From Pseudomonadota bacterium (lineage in GTDB: Bacteria > Pseudomonadota > Alphaproteobacteria > Rhizobiales > Hyphomicrobiaceae), in assembly GCA_023405815.1 (NCBI GenBank), contig JAEXXM010000014.1:1-64000 (forward strand): a stretch of 64,000 bases of DNA, given 5' to 3'. A model generated the notes under the pieces. It had not been told where the DNA came from and searched no databases. It worked only from the letters and a program-made list of their open reading frames with translations. The stretch's first letter is position 1, and every line of letters begins with the position of its first letter. The position numbers were made by a program, and so were the translations under genes. This document shows, one piece after another, positions 1 to 7,156 of this stretch.

Positions 1-2239
1 GCTTGAGGTCGACGGGAATGGTGATGCTGCGCTCGATGGTGCGACCGCCGGATTCGCGCAAGCGCAGGATGACGCTGGCCTCGAGCGGCTTCGCCGTCTG
101 CGTCACGGGAGGAAGTGTCACGGCAACCTGGGCCACGCCCTGCGCATCCGTGGTGGTCGAGGATTCGAGCGGCTTGCGCACCGGCTCGATGGTCTCGTCG
201 GCCTGGCCGAACTGGAAGCCAGGATAGCCTTCGACGTCCTTCTTCGACGGCCGCACGACGATGTCGCCCTCGATGGCGAGGTCGGCCGCCGGCGGACCAT
301 AGAGATAGCGGCCCGTGGCTTTGATCGTCTGCGTCTCCTGCGGGGAAAGCGCGGTGGTCGGCGCCTCGAGCTTCAGGTCGAGACGCTCGGGAACGAAGTC
401 CTCGACCAGGAACGACACCTGCGTGATCGGGTCCTTCTCTGGGTCGGTGTGCAGCTTCGCGCGCCACGTGCCCGTCTGAGCTGACGGAGCGAGCGGCAGG
501 GTGATGTCGCGGCCGCCGAGGCCGCGGTCCTTCAGCGTGTAGCGCGCATGCTCTACGCCATCGGGGCGCGTCACGATGAGCGTCACGGGCAGCGTTGCAG
601 CTTTGCCCGCTGATTCGCGCACCAGCGCAGCAACGTGCACGTCCTCGCCCGGGCGGTAGACTCCGCGCTCCGTATAGACGAACCCGTCGAGCGGTCCCGG
701 CGTCTCGCGGCCCTTCACGCCACGGTCGGTCAGGTCAAAGGCGCCTGAGGTGAGGTCGAGGAAGGCGTATTCGCCGTTCGCGTTTTCGGCCACCAGCATC
801 GCCGGCTGCAGTCCGCCCTCGCCGCGTGCGAGCCCCGCTTCGAAGCGGGCGTAGCCACGCGCGTCCGTCTTGGTCGTGCCCAGCACCTCGTTGTTGCGGG
901 CGATGAGCTTCACGTTTACGTCGCCTGACGGCGTCGCACCGGCGAGCGAGCGCACGAACGCATGCACCCCGTCGTCACCCGAGAAGGCAGTGAGGCCGAG
1001 GTCGGAGACGATGAACCACTGGGTCGCCTCGGTGCCGTAGTCGTCGCGCGATTTCTGCGACGGCTTGGCGATCATCACGTAGACACCCGGCTTGAGCGCA
1101 CCGACCGCGTCGGTAACCGGCAGAGCCGTCGTCATCTCCTCGTTGAGCTTCTGCGGCACGTCCATCGAGCCGGTGAACACCTTCTCGCCCGTGCGCGATT
1201 TGATCTGCTCGATCTCGTAGCTCTGCAGCTGGCGCTGGAAGTCGCCGTTCTCCAGCGTGCCGACGAGATTGCGGTCGCCGATTCGGTAGACCTCCACCTC
1301 CACTTTGGAGGTGTTGATCGAGACCAGAGGAATGCCCTGCTGGCCGCGGCTCGGCAGCACGTACGACTTGCCCGAGAAGCGCACGAACGGCTTGCGGTCC
1401 GGCACGTAGACTGCGATGTCGATCGTCTTCTGCAACTCCTCCTCGACCGCCGAGGGGAGTCCCGCGCGCACCTGCAACTTGTAGCGCTGGCCGTGGGCGA
1501 GGCCCTCGACGCAAAGCTGCTCGTTCTCGGCCGTGACGCTCTGCGGGTCCTTGCCGTCGACGGAGACGAACTTTCCGAAGTCGACCTGGCCGCGCGCCAG
1601 GCTCTCCGAGAACTGCAGGCATAGCCGCGGCGAAGATGTTTCCGCCTCCGCCTTGTAGTCGGTCATGCGGAAGCCGTGCTCGGATCGCAGCTTGTCATAG
1701 GTTTCACGCACCGCGCCGTTGTCGGCGAGCGCGAGGCTGGTCTTCAATGCATCGAGCGCGGGGCGCCAATACGAGCGCCGCTGCAGCGCATCGCCGAGCA
1801 CGGCCAGCGCCTTCGCGCGCTGCGGGTCGTTCTGGCTGCGCTCGTATGCGATGTAGGCGGCGCCGGAGGCATTGACCGGCAGGTCGTAGCGCTCGCTGTC
1901 CTTGTTTGGATCGGGAGCGATCGCCAGCAGCGCGCGAGCAAGGCCGATCCAGGCATCTGCATCGCGGCTGTCCGCAACCACGGCGCCGGCAAAGCTGCGC
2001 GAGGCTGCGCGCGGGTCCGTGCGCAACGCGCGCTCACCCTCGCGGCTGAGGTCGGCGGCACTCTTGCCCGACAGCTTCCAGTTCGACTTGAGGTACGCTT
2101 CGTAGCGCTCTCCGTCCGACTTGACCCCTTGGTGCGCGAATGGATGCACCTCCTGCGAGGCCTGTTGCTGCGCCAGAGCGGGCCCTAGCGGAGATAGGAT
2201 GAGAGCGACGACGAGGAATAGGCGCGCGAGCAAAGGCAT
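1..2239 (-). CDS. Bacterial alpha-2-macroglobulin family protein (3' end outside window)
   Basis: The minus-strand frame from the ATG at 2239 stays open for 746 codons to base 1, so the gene is cut by the window edge. It begins with a signal peptide (hydrophobic MPLLARLFLVVALIL, then LAQQQ). It contains the macroglobulin signature RGVYRPGEDVHVAALVRE and many beta-rich segments typical of MG domains. Family members are large periplasmic protease traps, often genetically linked to peptidoglycan glycosyltransferases. A class A penicillin-binding protein does lie upstream on the same strand (7157-9592), but other genes separate them. The thioester motif would lie beyond the window. A terminator at 2396-2432 separates it from the preceding gene, so it probably has its own promoter in 2240-2395. 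Confidence 0.88.
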   Translation of the reverse strand, partial: MPLLARLFLVVALILSPLGPALAQQQASQEVHPFAHQGVKSDGERYEAYLKSNWKLSGKSAADLSREGERALRTDPRAASRSFAGAVVADSRDADAWIGLARALLAIAPDPNKDSERYDLPVNASGAAYIAYERSQNDPQRAKALAVLGDALQRRSYWRPALDALKTSLALADNGAVRETYDKLRSEHGFRMTDYKAEAETSSPRLCLQFSESLARGQVDFGKFVSVDGKDPQSVTAENEQLCVEGLAHGQRYKLQVRAGLPSAVEEELQKTIDIAVYVPDRKPFVRFSGKSYVLPSRGQQGIPLVSINTSKVEVEVYRIGDRNLVGTLENGDFQRQLQSYEIEQIKSRTGEKVFTGSMDVPQKLNEEMTTALPVTDAVGALKPGVYVMIAKPSQKSRDDYGTEATQWFIVSDLGLTAFSGDDGVHAFVRSLAGATPSGDVNVKLIARNNEVLGTTKTDARGYARFEAGLARGEGGLQPAMLVAENANGEYAFLDLTSGAFDLTDRGVKGRETPGPLDGFVYTERGVYRPGEDVHVAALVRESAGKAATLPVTLIVTRPDGVEHARYTLKDRGLGGRDITLPLAPSAQTGTWRAKLHTDPEKDPITQVSFLVEDFVPERLDLKLEAPTTALSPQETQTIKATGRYLYGPPAADLAIEGDIVVRPSKKDVEGYPGFQFGQADETIEPVRKPLESSTTTDAQGVAQVAVTLPPVTQTAKPLEASVILRLRESGGRTIERSITIPVDLK

Positions 2240-2395
2240 TGTGGCCACCATGAAGGACTGAGCCGAAACGATCCGCTCGCATTATCGGAGCCTTAGGTGG
2301 CCCGGTGAAGGCGATCGGGGTCCAATGTCCACGCGGCGGCGATAACCATGGAAATATCGCCTTCTCCCGCCTGTTGCGCCTCGTTGCGCCGGCGC

Positions 2396-2432
2396 AAAAA
2401 TGAAAAGGCCGACGCTGGTCCGCGCCGGCCTC
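2396..2432 (-). terminator. Rho-independent terminator after the 192-aa gene
   Basis: Read on the minus strand, a G+C-rich stem with AGGCCG/CGGCCT arms and further internal pairing (2407-2432) is followed by two runs of T (opposite 2403-2406 and 2396-2400). It lies 26 bases past the stop codon of the gene ending at 2458, which fits transcription termination there. Confidence 0.7.
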
Positions 2433-2457
2433 TAAAGTCTATGAACTGAGCTGGCGC

Positions 2458-3036
2458 CTACTGGCGGCGCAGCCCCTCTGGCAGAGCCTCGCCGGCAGCC
2501 GATAAATCCGGCATCTGTGCCAGGGCGGCAGCAATCGGCGGCACCGAGAACAGCGGCGCCGTCGCGCGCCAAAGGCTCTCGAACGAGCGGGAAGCATGCG
2601 CGCCCGTCTGGGCGCAGTTGGCGGCATAGTGCTCGAGAGCGTCGCGCTTGCTGGGGTCGCGGCGCATGGAGTCACCTACCCACGTGCAGTTGGGCGAGAG
2701 CGAGAGCTGCTCGTGCGCCGCCAGCAGGCGTGGGTCGCGGGCAAGGCGGCACTCGCTCGGCATGGAGAACGGAGCCATCAGGTGCACCGGGCTCGTGACC
2801 TCCGTGAAGATCGCGCGCACGCGGATACCCATCGATGCCATGCGCACCGCATGTCCGCGCAGCGCCTGCGCGACCGGGCTCTCGGAAGAACGGGCAATGA
2901 GAAGGTAGCAGCCCCCGGTGATATGGAGACCGTGCGCGGCGCGGGCATCGAGGTCGTCGCCGATGAAGGCACTCAGCTTGGAGATCTTCTCGGCAATGGA
3001 CTGGCCATGCAGTTGCGAAGGTGTTTCGTTAGACAT
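2458..3036 (-). CDS. Conserved-looking protein of unknown function, 192 aa
   Basis: I do not recognise the family. The frame is open further upstream (to 3420), but the stretch before MSNETPSQ is Arg/Ser-rich like a shadow of the overlapping gene, so I start at the ATG at 3036. The protein looks soluble, with an alpha/beta core (HITGGCYLLIARSS, then RVRAIFTEV) and a C-terminal helical part. It has several Cys residues (GGCYLL, ECRLARD, NCTWV, NCAQ). It lies 151 bases downstream of a large membrane protein on the same strand and is closed by a clear terminator, so the two may share a transcript. No signal peptide is visible. Confidence 0.65.
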   Translation of the reverse strand: MSNETPSQLHGQSIAEKISKLSAFIGDDLDARAAHGLHITGGCYLLIARSSESPVAQALRGHAVRMASMGIRVRAIFTEVTSPVHLMAPFSMPSECRLARDPRLLAAHEQLSLSPNCTWVGDSMRRDPSKRDALEHYAANCAQTGAHASRSFESLWRATAPLFSVPPIAAALAQMPDLSAAGEALPEGLRRQ

Positions 3037-3187
3037 GACCGTGGTCCCCCTTGTTGCCCGGGATCGAAGCTCGAGACATGTCCCACCGGGTTTGTTGCTG
3101 TTGCCGGCCATTAAGCTGACATTTCGGTTAAGCAAGTGTTTCACAGCGCGTCGCCGCAGACGAATTCCCTCATGCGCAGACAAGAGC

Positions 3188-5668
3188 TTAGTCCACCATC
3201 CTGCGCAGCACGCGCGGCGGCTCGAAGTCGGCCGCATCAATCTCCTGTGGATTGGAAAGATCCTCCGGCAGAATCGTTCCGCTCTGCTCGCTTGTGCCGG
3301 ATTCCGCCGCAGCCAGTGACAGTTCGAGCTGATCCGGCTGCTGATCATCCGTATCGATCTGAAGCGCGTCCGAGAGCTTCTTGATTGCCTCGGGCAGCGA
3401 CGTCTCTCCGACCGGAACATGGAAGGTTGCGGTCTCGCGCCGCAGCTCGACTCCGATGGTCGGTTGCTGCTCTACGTCGACACGCGTCGGTGCAGGCGCC
3501 GGGAACGGGACGACGACAGCGGGTTCCTCGATGGCCGGCTCGGTGTGCGCAGTATTGCTGTTGGCGGGATCTGGCGCATCTTCGAGCGCGCGATAAGTCG
3601 AGAGCTCCGCCTCGGCGAGCCCCGCGTAGTTGCCGAATCTCTGGCGATAGGTCTTGTCGGCCGCTGCCTCGGGCCGCGGCACATGGGGCTCGCGCCGGCG
3701 CTCGGGCTCTTTGAGCGCAGCCGAGAGCGCAATTCGGCTGGACCGCATCGACGGCTCCTGTGCCGCGCCGGGGCGATGCTGGAAGATGTTCGGCCGCGTG
3801 CGCCGGCGCCGGATGGTAAGGCGCGGCTCCGCCTTGGGCTCGACCGATTCGGGGCGCGTCGCGGCGGCGACCTCCCGCTCGAATTCCGCCCGCACCTCGG
3901 GCACCTCCTCGACCGCCGGCCTGATCTGCTCCTGCCGGCGCCGCTCCGCCTCGACCCGCCCAGCGGCCCCCATGACCGCTCCGAGGATCATCTCCGGCCA
4001 GGCGCCGCTCTTGAAGGCATAGAGGCGGAACGCCGGGCGCTCCCCACCAGACCGGTCGGCAACGAACATGGATTTCAGCGCCCGCGCCGCACGCGGTACC
4101 GGGGCGATATGGCTGTCGCGATAGCACTCGATGAACTTTGAGCCCTGGCGGCGCAGCTTGCGGTGTGCGACGAGCCCGGGTGCGATCTTCCACGGCCGGG
4201 ACAGCACGCCCTGGCCCTCCAGCGCATAGCAGAGGTTCGCCAGCGCTTGGGCATCGCGCCGGAGTTGCTCCCGCTGCGGGTGGCCGCGCGGGGCATTCAG
4301 CGGAACGGCGACGTAGTAGGTGCCCCCTGATTCGAAGATCACCTCGCGGAACACGTCGAACGTGCGCCGCATCTCGTCGTGGTTATGGATCTCCGAGAAC
4401 CGCGACAAGATGGGAAACACCGGCCCGCGCTCGGCTTCGAGCATGCTTTGGCGCGTGGCGACGAAACGGTTCATCGGCCGCCCGATCGACACGAGCAGAA
4501 GGCACAGATCCACGAACACGGCGACGCCGAGGGGTATGTAGTCGCGCTTCGACAGCCCCACCGCTTCGTCATTGAGGGCATGCAGTGCGGCTGGATTGTC
4601 GATCGACTGCACCGCCTTCTGTTGCAGGATGCGCAACTCGTCCGCCGACGGGGGCAGCTTGAAGGAAAGAAGGCCGAAGAACGTGGCCGTCAGCCGCCGG
4701 AATGCCTCGATTGTCGCCTCCGAGCCCTCGACGGCCGCGATCTCCGGCTTCTCCAGCGTCGGCAGTTGATCGATGGCCCTGACGACGCCGCGCAGTGCGA
4801 CCTGCAACTGGGCGTCGGGACAGGCGATGGACTTGCCGTTGCCGGCATCTATGGTCGTGCGCTCGGCCCGATCGGCGAGGTCGGTACGGACCTGGCGCAG
4901 TTGCGGATCGGTGCGAAAGGCGTTGAACCCCGTCACCGTCATGTCGAGGCGCCGCCCCAGCGAGCGCATGAACTCGTTGCGCGTGCCCGTAGCCTTGTCG
5001 ATGGTCGAAGCGTCGTTCGAGACGATCTTGGCGAGGTCGGCATCGAGTGCCGCCATGTCACCTTTGATGGACGTGACGCGGCCTTTGACGAACTCGGACG
5101 CGAAGTTGAATCGGGCTGCATCCTCGTCCCGCATCTTCCGCCGCGGGCCGTCGCCGGGGGAGGAGTTGGGGCATGACGTACCCTTCTCGCGCTCGACCCC
5201 CGCCTTCTGGGCGGAAAGAGCAGCGAGTTGCACCAGGGTGGACTGAAGCTGCTCCAGTCGCGTCGCCGCGCCGTGCAGCGAGGATTGCACCTGCCCGACC
5301 GCGCTCTCCGCCGACCGCGCCGCTTCCGATCGGCTCTCGAGCACCTTCCAGTAGAACCCGAACCCGAAGCCGACCGAGATGATGGTGAGGAACACGTAGC
5401 CGAACAGGTAGCTGAGGCGCGTGAACCAGTCGATCGGCGAGAACATCTGGTCGAGCAGCCACACGACCATGGTCATCAGCATCGCCACCGAGAAGCCGAT
5501 GATCAGTTTATGGACGAGCGGTAGCGAGCCCATGTTGCTCTCGATGAGCTCGAGCATGCCGACGTAGGTCGCGACCCACGACAATCCGGCAAGGCCGACG
5601 ATGAGGACGAGCTTCTTCCAGTCGCGCTTGGGACTGTCGGGGTCGGTCCAGTCGGCGGATGGCTCCAT
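3188..5668 (-). CDS. Multi-pass membrane protein with periplasmic coiled-coil region, novel family member 1
   Basis: About 826 aa from the ATG at 5668; the frame is open to 5761, but the extra residues look non-coding, so the start is uncertain. Three hydrophobic segments lie near the N-terminus (about residues 19-41, 54-72, 86-108). A roughly 260-residue Ala/Gln/Glu-rich helical region follows, with a GTSCPNSSPGDGPR motif. A fourth membrane segment (YIPLGVAVFVDLCLLLVSIG) comes next, then a long acidic/Arg-rich cytoplasmic tail. The protein at 38837-40690 shares the YVFLxIxSxGFGxGFxW motif, the Cys motif and the post-membrane YxVxPxL...ALA...LE segment, so the two are paralogues. The function is unknown; the layout suggests a mechanosensing, signalling or scaffold protein, but that is only inference. 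Confidence 0.8.
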   Translation of the reverse strand: MEPSADWTDPDSPKRDWKKLVLIVGLAGLSWVATYVGMLELIESNMGSLPLVHKLIIGFSVAMLMTMVVWLLDQMFSPIDWFTRLSYLFGYVFLTIISVGFGFGFYWKVLESRSEAARSAESAVGQVQSSLHGAATRLEQLQSTLVQLAALSAQKAGVEREKGTSCPNSSPGDGPRRKMRDEDAARFNFASEFVKGRVTSIKGDMAALDADLAKIVSNDASTIDKATGTRNEFMRSLGRRLDMTVTGFNAFRTDPQLRQVRTDLADRAERTTIDAGNGKSIACPDAQLQVALRGVVRAIDQLPTLEKPEIAAVEGSEATIEAFRRLTATFFGLLSFKLPPSADELRILQQKAVQSIDNPAALHALNDEAVGLSKRDYIPLGVAVFVDLCLLLVSIGRPMNRFVATRQSMLEAERGPVFPILSRFSEIHNHDEMRRTFDVFREVIFESGGTYYVAVPLNAPRGHPQREQLRRDAQALANLCYALEGQGVLSRPWKIAPGLVAHRKLRRQGSKFIECYRDSHIAPVPRAARALKSMFVADRSGGERPAFRLYAFKSGAWPEMILGAVMGAAGRVEAERRRQEQIRPAVEEVPEVRAEFEREVAAATRPESVEPKAEPRLTIRRRRTRPNIFQHRPGAAQEPSMRSSRIALSAALKEPERRREPHVPRPEAAADKTYRQRFGNYAGLAEAELSTYRALEDAPDPANSNTAHTEPAIEEPAVVVPFPAPAPTRVDVEQQPTIGVELRRETATFHVPVGETSLPEAIKKLSDALQIDTDDQQPDQLELSLAAAESGTSEQSGTILPEDLSNPQEIDAADFEPPRVLRRMVD

Positions 5669-5803
5669 GCCATGGCCGAAGCTGCTGCCAGTATTTCTCG
5701 TGCGCGACCACGGCGCGCCCGTCCGCAACGACATTGGTGACCTGCCCAACCAATCGAGCACAGGTGGTCGCCCGCTCGCGACGCTGGAGGTCGCAGAGCA
5801 GTT

Positions 5804-5980
5804 TCACCACCGAATGCGCGAAACGCCTCTTTCGCCGTTCAGTGTCTCATCATCGTGCCGGTAAGTGATCCGGGAGCTTTGGTAGGCGCGGTTTTTGTCG
5901 CCAGTACGGCGCCGCGATGGCGGAACACCGCCGTGCACAATGTCAGCATTCTTGCCGGACCCCGCCGTTGAATCTCGCAT
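5804..5980 (-). CDS. Possible small protein (58 aa) with a very strong ribosome binding site
   Basis: On the minus strand AAGGAGGAGGT lies directly before an ATG at 5980, followed by 58 codons ending in TGA at 5804-5806. The peptide is polar and basic (MRDSTAGSGKNADIV... ending GVSRIRW), with no membrane segment or signal peptide. It lies just downstream of the tandem hairpin array and just upstream of the large membrane protein gene, so it could be the first cistron of that operon or a leader ORF. The ribosome binding site is the main support; I cannot assign a family. Confidence 0.4.
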   Translation of the reverse strand: MRDSTAGSGKNADIVHGGVPPSRRRTGDKNRAYQSSRITYRHDDETLNGERGVSRIRW

Positions 5981-6004
5981 ACCTCCTCCTTCTCGCGGTC
6001 ATAC

Positions 6005-6191
6005 GCGCAAACAAGAATCCCCATGCGCCGGCGGCCGGCTCCCCGCGGGGAAGTCGCCGGCGCAAACAAATACCCACGCGCCAACCGGCCGGCTCGCCGG
6101 AGTGCGAGTCGGTTGGCGCAAACAAGAAAGGGAACGCGGGCGCCGAAACGCTGCGATCTAATTTTTATAGGCAGCCTTTCGGCGCCCGCGT
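6005..6191. repeat. Array of three tandem long hairpins separated by a GCGCAAACAA repeat
   Basis: Three perfect inverted repeats follow one another: 6025-6063 (9-bp arms GCGCCGGCG/CGCCGGCGC), 6078-6119 (10-bp arms GCGCCAACCG/CGGTTGGCGC) and 6134-6191 (15-bp arms beginning ACGCGGGCGCC). The 10-mer GCGCAAACAA precedes each one at 6005, 6060 and 6116, a period of 55-56 bases. Hairpins 1 and 2 share loop sequence (GCCGGCTC...AGT), while their outer stems differ in a base-pair-preserving way. Read on the minus strand, the array would form the 5' leader of the ORF at 5980, and each hairpin is followed by a T-rich spacer ending TTGTTT. Confidence 0.8.
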
Positions 6192-6559
6192 CGGTGGCTT
6201 GCCGTGCCGAGGGTGCGATCACATCGTCAGCGCGCTTTGGTCCCACCCGGTGTCCACCACCGGGCCCGCGACGTCAGGACCTCCGGCATCTGCGCCCACA
6301 TAAAGAGCAACGAGCGCCGCTGCGCTACGGGCGTCCGTGCGTGCCATTGCTGGCGGCGCACAGCCCCGATCCCCGGCCCCGGAATCCGAGGGAGCTACTC
6401 CTCGCGTCAGCCGCCGCGACGGTGCGACGCCTGCCTCAACCGGGTCACCGACCGGGCCCCGCAAAGCCGCTCAGCTGCTGCGTCCCGATGGAACAGGGTG
6501 GCGCGAGTATGCGCGCGGCGTGCAGCGCGGGGACAAATTCGCAGGACAGGAGCGAGCGG

Positions 6560-6671
6560 CTGCCCCTCACCCTGACCCTCTCCCCGCCAGCGGGGAGAGC
6601 GGACAAGTGCGCCATTCCCTCTCCCCATCGCGCTGCCCTTGCGATGGGGAGAGGGTTAGGGTGAGGGGCAG
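6560..6671. repeat. Long inverted repeat (CCCCTCACCC family) before the DUF559 gene
   Basis: A 26-base arm at 6560-6585 starting CTGCCCCTCACCCTG is matched by its reverse complement at 6646-6671 with one mismatch. Between them lie smaller hairpins, including 14-bp perfect arms beginning CCTCTCCCCATCGC (about 6618-6654). This is a dispersed intergenic palindromic repeat: a copy of the left arm is found at 7066 and a related inverted repeat at 38091. The rest of the stretch from 6192 to 6559 shows no gene I can support. Confidence 0.8.
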
Positions 6672-6703
6672 AAGCTAGGTGAAACATCGGGAGCCGAACT
6701 CGG

Positions 6704-7081
6704 ATGCGTGGCACACAGCCGTGGCGCACCAACCGGGCGCGGGCATTGCGCTCGCGCCAGCCCGCAGCCGAAGAGAAGCTATGGCGCGAGCTGCGCAATC
6801 GCCAACTCGGCGGCTTCAAGTTCGTGCGCCAAGTCGCCGTTGGCCCGTACTTCGCCGATTTCGCATGTCGCAAAACGAAGCTGATCGTCGAAATCGACGG
6901 CGCCACGCATGGCACCGATGCGGAAATCGCCGCTGACGCCGCGCGCACGGCAGCACTCGGCGAATTGGGCTACCGCGTTGTGCGCGTTTGCAGCGACGAT
7001 GTCGAGCGCAACATCGATGGCGTGCTCGAGTGGCTCTTGCGCGAACTCGAAGGACCGAGCTGCGGCTGCCCCTCACCCTGA
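6704..7081 (+). CDS. DUF559 family protein (Vsr/restriction-endonuclease-like fold)
   Basis: 125 aa with the family hallmarks: RALRSRQPAAEEKLWRELRN, then GGFKFVRQVAVGPYFADFAC, then KLIVEIDGATH with an acidic/Lys core as in PD-(D/E)xK nucleases, and GYRVVRVCSDDVERNIDGVL. DUF559 proteins are small, presumed nucleases related to Vsr/MutH; the biological role is not established. The gene lies between a long inverted repeat (6560-6671) and a second copy of that repeat's arm (7066-7109). The repeat copy supplies the last codons (GCPSP) and the TGA stop. It is transcribed opposite to both flanking genes, which suggests a mobile or repeat-associated unit. Confidence 0.85.
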   Translation: MRGTQPWRTNRARALRSRQPAAEEKLWRELRNRQLGGFKFVRQVAVGPYFADFACRKTKLIVEIDGATHGTDAEIAADAARTAALGELGYRVVRVCSDDVERNIDGVLEWLLRELEGPSCGCPSP

Positions 7082-7109
7082 CCCTCTCCCCGCCAGCGGG
7101 GGGAGGGGA
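7066..7109. repeat. Second copy of the CCCCTCACCC repeat arm
   Basis: Bases 7066-7091 are identical to the left arm of the inverted repeat at 6560, including the following CCGCCAGCGGGG mini-hairpin. It overlaps the end of the DUF559 gene. No right arm is seen, so this copy is partial. Confidence 0.75.
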
Positions 7110-7156
7110 CAGGCGGCCGAGGATGACAAGGTTGGCAGCATCCCGCGGACGTGACG

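Noticed and set aside
962..1624. Plus-strand 220-aa ORF opposite the macroglobulin gene
   Set aside because: It is Arg/Asp/Leu-rich shadow sequence; the minus-strand frame encodes a clear alpha-2-macroglobulin across the same bases.
6005..6125. Possible CRISPR array (three repeats with similar spacing)
   Set aside because: The direct repeat is only 10 bases, the intervening units are themselves hairpins of related sequence, and no cas genes are present.
6219..6464. Minus-strand ORF whose end faintly resembles a dehydrogenase tail
   Set aside because: The similarity is a short low-complexity stretch; there is no start signal, Rossmann motif or supporting neighbours.
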